Assembly (NCBI GenBank): GCA_003223775.1
Contig: QHWK01000351.1
Coordinates: 1-5,650 of the forward strand
Origin: Acidobacteriota bacterium
GTDB taxonomy: Bacteria; Acidobacteriota; Vicinamibacteria; Vicinamibacterales; CAVVIG01
Direction: 5' to 3'
DNA: 5,650 nucleotides
Below, in pieces: positions 1 through 5,650 of the stretch. Position 1 is the first letter of the stretch. Each line of letters starts with the position of its first letter. The position numbers and the translations under genes are program-made. Below the pieces are notes generated by a model. The model was not told the DNA's origin. It ran no database searches and saw nothing but the letters and a program-made list of their open reading frames with translations.

Positions 1-2
1 TC

Positions 3-665
3 GCGCAGCTGCCCTCGATGCCGCCGAGCGAGGCGACGGCGTTTCATGTCGCCGCGGCGCGCGAGCTGTTCGAGGAAGCGGGCGTGCTGCTCGCGCGCGA
101 TCGCGCCGGCGCCTTCGTGTCGCTCGCCGGCGCCGATCACGATCGCTTCAAGCAGGCGCGCCGCGCCGTGCACGCCGGCGCCACGCCGCTGCGCGTCCTC
201 GTCCTCGGCGAAGGGCTTCGACTCGCGCTCGACGCGCTGGTGCTGTTCGCGCACTGGGTGACGCCGCCGATTGACACGCGTCAGTTCGACACGCGGTTCT
301 TCATGACGCGCGTCCCCCCGCGTCAGACGCCGGCACACGACGAGACGGAGACGACGCACGGCGCGTGGATTCGCCCGGCGGACGCGATCGCGCAGTCCAT
401 CGACGGCGCGATGGTCCTGCCGCCGCCGACGTGGACGACGCTCCGCGAGCTCGAGCGCTTTCCGTCGGTGGACGCCGCGCTCGCCTGGGCCGCGGGCCGC
501 CGCATCGTCCGCCGGATGCCGCACGTCGTGGAGGACGAGAGCCGCCGGATGCTGCTGCTGCCCGGCGACCCGCTGCATCCCGATCCGCCCGGCGACGAGC
601 CGCCAGTCGAGACGCGTTTCATCCTCGTCGACCAGCGCTGGCGCGCCGAGCGCGCGCGCACGTAA
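3..665 (+). CDS. Nudix hydrolase, NUDT19-like (5' end outside window)
   Basis: The frame is open from the first bases of the window to the TAA at 663-665. An ATG at 18 exists, but it sits only 14 codons before the Nudix core and leaves no room for the first beta strands, so the true start lies upstream and this is a partial gene. The core reads AAARELFEEAGVLLA (first Arg at codon 15 counted from the ATG at 18), matching the RExxEExG catalytic half of the Nudix box, whose glutamates bind Mg2+. The GG-containing first half must lie upstream. In the NUDT19/acyl-CoA diphosphatase group a long insertion splits the box in this way. The following FAHWVTPP and FDTRFF segments are also typical of that group. 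The family hydrolyses nucleoside-diphosphate-linked compounds; NUDT19 itself cleaves CoA and acyl-CoA. That substrate is an inference here. The gene ends 9 bp before the next and is probably co-transcribed with it. Confidence 0.85.
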   Translation, partial: AQLPSMPPSEATAFHVAAARELFEEAGVLLARDRAGAFVSLAGADHDRFKQARRAVHAGATPLRVLVLGEGLRLALDALVLFAHWVTPPIDTRQFDTRFFMTRVPPRQTPAHDETETTHGAWIRPADAIAQSIDGAMVLPPPTWTTLRELERFPSVDAALAWAAGRRIVRRMPHVVEDESRRMLLLPGDPLHPDPPGDEPPVETRFILVDQRWRAERART

Positions 666-674
666 GATTCGCGC

Positions 675-1988
675 ATGCCGACTCTGCGCGCGGCCGTCGT
701 GATGCTCCTCGGCAGCCTCTCGCTCGCCGCGCAGTCGCGTCCGCTCGTGCCGCCGGCCGCCGGCGCGATCTACCAGCGTCTGCTCCCGCAGATCTCGCAA
801 ATCAAGCTGTTCGATCACCACGCGCATCCCGCGTTCCCCGGCGACGACGACGTGGACATCGCGCCGCCGCCGCCCGGCCAGACGCCGCTGCGCCTGCGCG
901 ACGACAACCCCGAGACGAGCGCAGCCGCGCGGGATCTGTTCGCGTTCCCCTTCGCCGACATGAAGGGCGCGCACGGCAAGTGGCTCGTGGACAAGAAGGC
1001 GGCGCTCAAGCGCGCACACGCGGGCGCGAAATACTTCGACGACATCCTCGATCGGCTCGGCATCGAGACGTCGATGGCCAACCGCGTCGCGATGGCCGAT
1101 TACCTGAACCCGGCGCGCTTCAAGTGGGTGTTCTTCGTCGATTGCCTGATGTTCCCGTTCGACAACTCGGCGCTCGCGGCGCGCAACGGCGACGAGGCGG
1201 TGTACATGCCGCTGCAGACGAAGCTCCTCCGGAAGTACGAGCAGGAGGCCGGCCTGCAGGCGCTGCCGCCGACCTTCGACGGGTACCTGACGTTCGTCGC
1301 GCGCTCGCTCGAAGCGAACCAGAAGCGCGGCGGCGTCGCGGTGAAGTTCGAGGCGGCGTACTTTCGATCGCTCTACTTCGACGATCCGCCGCGCGAGCGC
1401 GCGCAGGCCGCGTACGACAGATACCGCGGCGGCGGCGTGCCGTCGCCGCAGGAATACACCGACTTTCAGGATTTCATCTTCCGGCGCATCGTCGTCGAGG
1501 CGGGACGCCTGCACCTGCCGGTCCACATTCACACGAACGCCGGCGGCGGCGACTACTTCAACCTCCGCAACGTGAACGTGCTGAATCTCGAGAACGTCGT
1601 GCGCGATCCCCGATATCAGGGGACGACCTTCGTGCTGATTCACGGCGGGTACCCGTTCGATCGCCAGGCGATCTTCCTCGCGTCGATGAAGAACGTGTAC
1701 CTCGATTCGTCGGGCACCGAGCTCGTCCTGTATCCCGGCGAGTTCAAGAACGTCCTGCGCGTCTGGCTCGAGACGTTTCCCGAGAAGGTGACGTTCGGCA
1801 CCGACGCTTTTCCGTACAACGAGGCGCTCGGCGTCGAAGAGGTGTACTGGATCGGCGTTCACACGTCGCGCACCGCGCTGGCCGCCGCGCTCGCGGAGAT
1901 GATTGCGGCGCGCGAGATCTCGGAACCGCGCGCGCTCGCGATCGCGCGCGGCTACCTGCACGACAACGCCGCGGCGCTCTACAAATGA
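675..1988 (+). CDS. Exported metal-dependent hydrolase, amidohydrolase_2 family
   Basis: A 437-residue protein. Residues 1-19 look like a Sec signal peptide: Arg5, a hydrophobic stretch AAVVMLLGSLSLAA, and likely cleavage after Ala19. The mature enzyme would therefore act in the periplasm or outside the cell. The TIM-barrel metal ligands of the amidohydrolase superfamily are visible in order: DHHAH (His49 and His51, the HxH of strand 1), a candidate Lys224 in VKFEAAYF, VHIHTN (His284/His286), IHGGYP (His323) and FGTDAFP (Asp377, the catalytic base). The fold resembles amidohydrolase_2 enzymes and the N-terminal domain of FluG-type proteins, most of which lack a signal peptide. The substrate is unknown; an adjoining amino-acid permease makes an amino-acid conjugate plausible, by inference. 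There is no clear Shine-Dalgarno before ATG 675. GTG 699 and ATG 702 are alternatives but would damage the signal peptide. Its TGA overlaps the permease ATG. Confidence 0.85.
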   Translation: MPTLRAAVVMLLGSLSLAAQSRPLVPPAAGAIYQRLLPQISQIKLFDHHAHPAFPGDDDVDIAPPPPGQTPLRLRDDNPETSAAARDLFAFPFADMKGAHGKWLVDKKAALKRAHAGAKYFDDILDRLGIETSMANRVAMADYLNPARFKWVFFVDCLMFPFDNSALAARNGDEAVYMPLQTKLLRKYEQEAGLQALPPTFDGYLTFVARSLEANQKRGGVAVKFEAAYFRSLYFDDPPRERAQAAYDRYRGGGVPSPQEYTDFQDFIFRRIVVEAGRLHLPVHIHTNAGGGDYFNLRNVNVLNLENVVRDPRYQGTTFVLIHGGYPFDRQAIFLASMKNVYLDSSGTELVLYPGEFKNVLRVWLETFPEKVTFGTDAFPYNEALGVEEVYWIGVHTSRTALAAALAEMIAAREISEPRALAIARGYLHDNAAALYK

Positions 1989-4843
1989 CGACGCGGGCGC
2001 CGGCGCCGCGCGATCGGCAGGCGACGCCGCAGCTGAAGCGCGTCCTGACGTTTCGCGATCTGCTGCTCTACTATTCGGTCACCGGCTTCAGCCTGCGGTG
2101 GATCGCGACCGCTGCGGCGGCCGGTCCGAGCGCGCTCGTCATCTGGGTCGTCGCCGCGCTCGGCTTCTTCGTGCCCCTCGTCTTCACGGTGCTCGAGCTG
2201 TCATCGCGCTACCCGGAAGAAGGCGGCGTCTACGTCTGGAGCAAGCGCGCGTTCGGCCCCTTCGCCGCGTTCATCACCGGGTGGACCTACTGGGGATCGA
2301 ACCTGCCGTACTTTCCGGGGCTGCTGTACTTCGCCGCGGCGAACGTGCTGTTCATCGGCGGACCCTCGTGGCAGGCGCTCGCGAACAACAGCGCGTACTT
2401 CATCGGTGTCGCAACCGTGGGGCTCGCGATCGCGGTGACGATGAACGTCGTCGGCCTGAACGTCGGGAAGTGGCTGAACAACGTCGGCGCGCTCGCCAGC
2501 TACGGACCGGCGGCTTTGCTCATCGTCCTCGGCGCCGTGTCGTGGAGCCGCTATGGATCGGCGACGCCGATTGACGCGCACACGCTGACGCCGAGCATGA
2601 GCCTGAAGGATGTGATCTTCTGGTCGACGATCGCGTTCGCGTTCGGCGGCGTCGAGAGCGGATCGACGATGGGCGATGAGATCCAGGACGCGCGGCGCAC
2701 CGTGCCGCGCGCGATTCTCGCGGGGGGCGCGCTCATCACCGTCTTGTATATCGCCGGCACGTTCAGCGTCCTGCTCGCGATCCCCAAGGAGCAGGTCACC
2801 GGGCTGCAGGGGATCATGCAGGCAATACAGACGATCACGATGCGCGCCGGCCTGCAGTCCGTCGTGCCGCTCGCGGCGGCGCTCGTGACGATCAACGCGC
2901 TCGGCGGCGTCGGCGGGTGGTTCGCGGCGACGGCGCGGCTGCCGTTCGTCGCCGGCATCGATCGGTTCCTGCCGCCCGCGTTCGGCCGCCTGCACCCGCG
3001 CTGGCGCACGCCGTACGTGGCGCTGCTCGTGCAGGCGGCGATTGCCGAGCTGTTCGTGTTCCTCGGCCAGGCCGGCACGTCGGTGCGCGGCGCGTACGAC
3101 GCGCTGGTGAGCATGGGGATCATCGCGTACTTCATCCCGTTCCTCTTCATGTTCGCGGCGATGATCGTGCTGCAGCGCGAGCCGGCGGGGCCCGACGTGA
3201 TGCGCGTTCCCGGCGGCCGGCCGGCGGCGATCCTGCTCGCGTCGGTCGGGTTCGTCGTGACGGCGATTTCGATTGTGCTGGCGGCCGTGCCGCCGGACGA
3301 GGAGCCGAACAAGATGCTGGCCGTGGTGAAAGTCGTCGGATCGTCGCTCCTGCTCGTCGCCGTCGGCGTCGTGGTGTACCTGCTCGGCCGCCGTCGTGCA
3401 GCGGCCGTGGCGGCGATCGTCGTCGCCGCGGCGCTCGCCGCCGCGCCCGCGGCGCACGCTGGACAGCGGAGCGCGCCGTCGCCGGCGCCGGCAGCGCGAA
3501 CGCTTCGCGTCGATTACTACCACACCGGCAACGCCACCGAAGAGCGCTTCAGCCTCGATCGCGTCGTCGTCGAGCCGCTCGCGTGGCCTGGCAATCCCGC
3601 GCGGCCCATCGACGACACCGATCGCGGCAAGTACTTCTTCGAAGTGGCCGATGCCGCGAACGGGCGCGTGACGTACTCGCGCGGCTTCAGCTCGATTTAC
3701 GGCGAGTGGGAGACGACGGCCGAAGCCAAGCAGATCAACCGCACGTTCTCCGAGTCGCTGCGGTTTCCTGCGCCCGAGCGGCCGGTGCGCATCGTGCTGA
3801 AGAAGCGCGACGCGCGAAACGTCTTCGAGAACGTCTGGACGCTCACGGTCGATCCCGCCGACAAGTTCGTCGAGCGCGGCACGGCCTCGCCCGACGCCGG
3901 AGGGCTGATCGCGCTCCACGAGAGCGGCGATCCGGCGACGAAGCTGGATCTGCTGATCCTCGGCGACGGCTACACGGCGCGCGAGCGATCGAAGTTCGAG
4001 CGCGACGCGCGGCGCCTCGTCGCCACGCTGTTCGCGACCTCGCCGTTCAAGGAGCGCGAGCGCGACGTCAACGTGTGGGGCCTCGCGCCGGCCGCGCGGC
4101 AGTCGGGGATCTCGCGGCCGTCGCAGCACATCTATCGCCGCTCGCCGATCGGCGCCACCTACGACGCGTTCGACTCCGAGCGCTACGTGCTCACGTTCGA
4201 CAACAAGGCGTTCCGCGACATCGCGGCCAACGCGCCGTACGACGCCGTGGAGATCCTCGTGAACAGCGCGACGTACGGCGGCGGCGGCATCTTCGGCTTG
4301 TACAGTACCGTCGCGGCCGACAGCGTCTGGGCGCCGTACATCTTCGTCCACGAGTTCGGGCATCACATCGCGGGACTCGCCGACGAGTACTACACCTCGG
4401 ACGTCGCGTACCTTCCCGCGGCCGATCGCGTCGAGCCGTGGGAGCCGAATGTGACGGCGCTCGTCGATCCGCCCGCGCTCAAGTGGCAGGATCTCCTGAC
4501 GCAGGGCGTCGCGATCCCGACGCCGTGGCCGAAAGACGAGTTCGAGCGCTACACGAAGGAGATTCAGCAGCAGCGCCGCGCGATTCGCGCGGCCGATCGC
4601 CCCGAGTCCGAGATGGACGCGCTGTTTCGCGACGAGGAGCGGCGCGACACGACGCTGCTCAACGAGGGGCCGCACGCGGGAAAAGTCGGCGCGTTCGAAG
4701 GCGCCAACTACGAGGCGCGCGGCTACTACCGTCCGCAGGCCGACTGCATCATGTTCACGCGCGACAACGTGCCGTTCTGCGCCGTGTGCCGCCGCGCGAT
4801 CGCGCAGATCATCGACCTGTACGCGAGCGCGCATCGCGCTTGA
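1985..4843 (+). CDS. APC-family amino-acid permease fused in frame to M64 zinc metallopeptidase
   Basis: One uninterrupted 952-residue frame. Residues 1-471 are a full-length APC permease with about 12 hydrophobic segments, from TM1 near 25-45 to TM12 near 445-467. PEEGGVYVWSKRAFG (77-91) and the DEIQDARRTVPRA loop (231-243) are typical of APC amino-acid transporters, closest by eye to the glutamate:GABA antiporter-like branch. Arg469-471 are followed by a hydrophobic Ala/Val segment ending APAAHA (to 492), then an M64 N-terminal beta domain (about 506-625) and the catalytic domain. The zinc site is HEFGHH...DE, with His789, Glu790, His793 and Asp800. LLILGDGYT (656-664) and a C-terminal Cys921/Cys932/Cys935 cluster fit M64. 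The family cleaves peptide bonds (founder: an IgA1 protease from Clostridium ramosum). No stop separates the modules. GTG 3371, 3374 or 3407, or ATG 3314, could start the peptidase separately. The ATGA overlap at 1985-1988 suggests translational coupling to the amidohydrolase gene. Confidence 0.8.
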   Translation: MTTRAPAPRDRQATPQLKRVLTFRDLLLYYSVTGFSLRWIATAAAAGPSALVIWVVAALGFFVPLVFTVLELSSRYPEEGGVYVWSKRAFGPFAAFITGWTYWGSNLPYFPGLLYFAAANVLFIGGPSWQALANNSAYFIGVATVGLAIAVTMNVVGLNVGKWLNNVGALASYGPAALLIVLGAVSWSRYGSATPIDAHTLTPSMSLKDVIFWSTIAFAFGGVESGSTMGDEIQDARRTVPRAILAGGALITVLYIAGTFSVLLAIPKEQVTGLQGIMQAIQTITMRAGLQSVVPLAAALVTINALGGVGGWFAATARLPFVAGIDRFLPPAFGRLHPRWRTPYVALLVQAAIAELFVFLGQAGTSVRGAYDALVSMGIIAYFIPFLFMFAAMIVLQREPAGPDVMRVPGGRPAAILLASVGFVVTAISIVLAAVPPDEEPNKMLAVVKVVGSSLLLVAVGVVVYLLGRRRAAAVAAIVVAAALAAAPAAHAGQRSAPSPAPAARTLRVDYYHTGNATEERFSLDRVVVEPLAWPGNPARPIDDTDRGKYFFEVADAANGRVTYSRGFSSIYGEWETTAEAKQINRTFSESLRFPAPERPVRIVLKKRDARNVFENVWTLTVDPADKFVERGTASPDAGGLIALHESGDPATKLDLLILGDGYTARERSKFERDARRLVATLFATSPFKERERDVNVWGLAPAARQSGISRPSQHIYRRSPIGATYDAFDSERYVLTFDNKAFRDIAANAPYDAVEILVNSATYGGGGIFGLYSTVAADSVWAPYIFVHEFGHHIAGLADEYYTSDVAYLPAADRVEPWEPNVTALVDPPALKWQDLLTQGVAIPTPWPKDEFERYTKEIQQQRRAIRAADRPESEMDALFRDEERRDTTLLNEGPHAGKVGAFEGANYEARGYYRPQADCIMFTRDNVPFCAVCRRAIAQIIDLYASAHRA
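3299..3316 (+). promoter_or_regulatory. Possible internal ribosome binding site and ATG inside the permease end
   Basis: GAGGAG at 3299-3304 stands 9 nt before an in-frame ATG at 3314, at the beginning of permease helix 12. It is the best Shine-Dalgarno-to-start arrangement I found ahead of the peptidase module. The same bases encode Asp-Glu-Glu-Pro-Asn-Lys in a normal permease loop, so the match may be chance. A product starting here would carry helix 12 plus the signal-like segment ahead of the peptidase. Confidence 0.2.
3374..4843 (+). other. M64 peptidase module with its own signal-peptide-like start (part of the fusion, or a separately translated gene)
   Basis: If translated on its own from GTG 3374, the product would be 489 residues and begin YLLGRRR, then AAAVAAIVVAAALAAAPAAHA, then GQ. 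That is a textbook signal peptide with a basic n-region, a hydrophobic core and an AHA cleavage site. The length is normal for a stand-alone M64 peptidase. No Shine-Dalgarno-like sequence precedes GTG 3371, 3374 or 3407. Within the fusion the same segment can act as a thirteenth membrane helix, or be cut by signal peptidase to release the enzyme. The N-terminal M64 domain shows LRVDYYHTGN, YSRGFSSIYGEWETT and VLKKRDARNVF. The catalytic half shows LLILGDGYT, NSATYGGGGIFGLYST and HEFGHH. All key zinc residues are intact. Confidence 0.55.
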
Positions 4844-4868
4844 CGCCGCGTCGGCGCATACATAAGAC
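4840..4868 (+). promoter_or_regulatory. Weak sigma70-like promoter candidate for the basic protein gene
   Basis: TTGACG at 4840-4845 overlaps the peptidase stop codon and differs from the -35 consensus at one base. A 17-bp spacer leads to TAAGAC (4863-4868, 3 of 6 matches), or a short 15-bp spacer to CATAAG (4861-4866, 4 of 6). The stretch CATACATAAGACTA is the most AT-rich piece of this gap, which favours an independent promoter here. A small CGCCG/CGGCG stem (4844-4856) lies within the spacer. The -10 match is poor, so this is only a candidate. Confidence 0.3.
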
Positions 4869-4892
4869 TAGGCGCCCGAACGCACTTCGTAC

Positions 4893-4909
4893 GCAGGCGT
4901 CACGCCTGC
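4893..4909 (+). repeat. Perfect 7-bp inverted repeat with 3-nt loop, between peptidase and basic-protein genes
   Basis: GCAGGCG and CGCCTGC are exact reverse complements separated by TCA. The hairpin is 50 nt after the peptidase stop and 26 nt before the next ATG. No run of T follows, so it is not a standard intrinsic terminator. It could end the upstream transcript weakly, sit in the leader of the next mRNA, or be a copy of a dispersed short palindrome. Only one copy of this hairpin was noticed in the window. Confidence 0.6.
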
Positions 4910-4935
4910 CGTTGGTTCAGACTGGAAGGGCGCAC

Positions 4936-5325
4936 ATGCAGGACGATTTCGACCACGGAATGGGCATCCCCGACGACGAGCTGGGTGGCGGGTCGGGCGA
5001 GTCGGACACGGGCGCGGCCGGCGGCCACGACATGGAAGGGGAGGAGGGGGGCACCGACAGCGGCCGCCGTTCGGGCGGCGCGCGGGCGCGCAAATCGTCC
5101 GGCGGCGGCGCGCGGAAGTCGGGCGGATCGAGCAAAGCCGCCAAGGGCAGCAGCCGCAAGGGCGCGGGCGGCGGCGGATCGCGCAAAGGCGGCGGCGGCG
5201 GACGCAAGGGCGCCGGCGCGCGGAAAGGCGGCGCGAAGAAGGCTGCGCGGAAGGGCGCGCGTAAAGCCGCGCGAAAGACCGGCGGCCGGAAACGCGCGAA
5301 AAAGGCCGGCAGCCGCAAGAAGTAA
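4936..5325 (+). CDS. Bipartite acidic/basic low-complexity protein, histone H1-like
   Basis: A 129-residue protein starting at ATG 4936, preceded by GGAAGG at 4924-4929 with 6 nt spacing, the clearest ribosome binding site in the window. Residues 1-43 are acidic and Gly-rich, with 13 Asp/Glu and no Lys/Arg. Residues 44-129 contain no acidic residue and about 33 Lys/Arg in 86 positions, arranged as eleven RK dipeptides spaced by Gly, Ala and Ser. The tail becomes alanine-rich at the end (AAKK-, KAARK-type segments). There is no signal peptide, membrane helix or folded domain. Composition resembles bacterial histone H1-like proteins, which bind and compact DNA, so a cytoplasmic nucleic-acid-binding role is inferred from charge and not from a recognised domain. 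It is likely expressed separately from the upstream genes. A proline-rich frame on the opposite strand over this gene is a by-product of its codon bias. Confidence 0.75.
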   Translation: MQDDFDHGMGIPDDELGGGSGESDTGAAGGHDMEGEEGGTDSGRRSGGARARKSSGGGARKSGGSSKAAKGSSRKGAGGGGSRKGGGGGRKGAGARKGGAKKAARKGARKAARKTGGRKRAKKAGSRKK

Positions 5326-5353
5326 GGTCGCTGGATCCTCACAAGATGTCGCG

Positions 5354-5389
5354 CAGTCGGCGGCCCACTCACGTGGTGACCGCCGACTG
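5354..5389. terminator. Strong inverted repeat, possible bidirectional transcription terminator
   Basis: CAGTCGGCGG at 5354-5363 is perfectly complementary to CCGCCGACTG at 5380-5389. Inside, CCAC (5365-5368) pairs with GTGG (5373-5376) around a TCAC tetraloop, leaving a small 1x3 internal loop. The element begins 28 nt after the stop of the basic-protein gene and encloses the TGA (5369-5371) of the minus-strand fragment, a natural position between convergent reading frames. Neither side has a T-run, so a factor-dependent terminator or mRNA-stabilising hairpin is as likely as an intrinsic terminator. Confidence 0.45.
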
Positions 5390-5650
5390 TCGACTGGCGC
5401 TCGTCGACGACGCGGCGCCGCGGCTGCCAGCTAATCCTTCGTCGGACGCCTTGATCTGACCGCGAATTTCGCCGCCGGGCGATAGCGTATGCACGTTGGC
5501 ATATGCGACGCCGGCACAGATCGCCGCAATCACATCTGCCAGCTCACCGGCCAGAATCTTTGCCCGATCGCGATCGGCGCAGTCGTCCACTCGAGCGAGT
5601 CGAGGCGCTCGATGCCGCCCGCAAGAAATCGAGATCCCTCGAGGCTTGTC
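5369..5650 (-). pseudogene. C-terminal fragment of a CHRD-domain protein, probably degraded or partial
   Basis: Read on the minus strand, the frame is open from the window edge at 5650 to TGA at 5369-5371. It encodes KILAGELADVIAAICAGVAY followed by ANVHTLSPGGEIRGQI (codons at 5560-5453). This matches the final strands of the CHRD (chordin) domain, whose hallmark is YvNVHT...PGGEIRGQ. CHRD proteins are generally secreted, with no assigned enzymatic activity. Upstream in the same frame (5650-5591) the translation is arginine-rich and not CHRD-like, and neither alternative frame restores an obvious CHRD N-terminal half, so a frameshifted or decayed gene is likely. A Ser/Ala-rich tail of about 25 residues follows the motif. 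No good start or ribosome binding site is seen; GTG 5590 is only nominal. Confidence 0.45.

Larger units (their letters stand above)
5326..5650. other. Gene-poor tail with hairpin and minus-strand coding remnant
   Basis: No convincing plus-strand gene is seen over these 325 bases. By eye the part after about 5430 is less GC-rich, and its codon use is less biased than in the upstream genes. The stretch contains the inverted repeat at 5354-5389, two GTCGAC hexamers (5389-5394 and 5403-5408), and the minus-strand CHRD-like fragment listed separately. Confidence 0.6.

Noticed and set aside
365..1984. Open upstream extension of the permease frame through the amidohydrolase and Nudix genes
   Set aside because: The translation is Arg/Ala-rich and featureless, overlaps two well-supported genes in another frame, and the permease has a natural start at ATG 1985.
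2551..3312. 253-codon minus-strand frame within the permease
   Set aside because: It lacks domain similarity, its composition is that of an antisense shadow, and it lies wholly inside a confident gene.
3374..3480. Frameshift or assembly indel creating a false permease-peptidase fusion
   Set aside because: Neither alternative forward frame has a stop near the junction: one runs to 3671, the other to 5325. A one-base indel would not produce two normal abutting genes.
2201..4834. 877-codon open frame on the minus strand
   Set aside because: It lies antisense to the permease and peptidase, is extremely rich in Arg/Asp/Glu with no recognisable domain, and is explained by the GC-biased codons of the plus-strand gene.
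2917..4935. Open extension of the basic-protein frame upstream through the peptidase region
   Set aside because: It is a shadow of the fusion gene; the real start is ATG 4936 with a GGAAGG ribosome binding site.
5091..5320. Repetitive GGCGGCGG/CGCAAG units as a possible tandem DNA repeat or CRISPR-like array
   Set aside because: Units are irregular in length and spacing and are fully explained by the low-complexity RK/Gly protein they encode.
4917..5372. 151-codon minus-strand frame rich in Pro/Arg
   Set aside because: It is the reverse reading of Gly/Lys/Arg codons of the basic-protein gene, with no start signal or domain.

Overview
This is a GC-rich window with a strong G/C bias at third codon positions. 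It holds four genes on the plus strand in one direction, then a gene-poor tail with a degraded-looking coding fragment on the minus strand. The gene content (NUDT19-like Nudix hydrolase, exported amidohydrolase, APC permease, M64 peptidase, Lys/Arg/Gly-rich nucleoid-type protein) and base composition suggest a free-living high-GC Gram-negative soil-type bacterium. Acidobacteriota (Vicinamibacteria-like) is my best guess. That is inference only, since no rRNA or marker gene is present.

Layout: (1) 3-665, the 3' part of a Nudix hydrolase gene whose 5' end lies before the window. (2) 675-1988, an exported TIM-barrel metal-dependent hydrolase of the amidohydrolase_2 family. (3) 1985-4843, overlapping the previous gene by ATGA, a 952-codon frame joining a complete 12-helix APC amino-acid permease to a complete M64 (IgA-peptidase-type) zinc metallopeptidase with no stop codon between them. 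(4) 4844-4935, the only sizeable intergenic gap among the plus-strand genes, with a small perfect hairpin and a weak promoter candidate. (5) 4936-5325, a 129-residue bipartite protein with an acidic head and a highly basic RK-repeat tail resembling bacterial histone H1-like proteins. (6) 5326-5650, non-coding on the plus strand, with a strong inverted repeat and a minus-strand piece matching the C-terminal end of a CHRD domain.

Genes 1-3 are packed with a 9-bp gap and a 4-bp overlap and probably share a transcript. The exported hydrolase, the permease and the outward-facing peptidase would fit a scavenging route: peptides or conjugated amino acids are cut outside the cytoplasmic membrane and the products imported. 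The permease-peptidase fusion is the most unusual element. Its topology is self-consistent: the twelfth helix ends inside, three arginines follow, and a signal-peptide-like thirteenth hydrophobic segment carries the peptidase outside. No single-base frameshift at the junction would recreate two ordinary neighbouring genes. The histone-like gene looks separately transcribed and unrelated in function.
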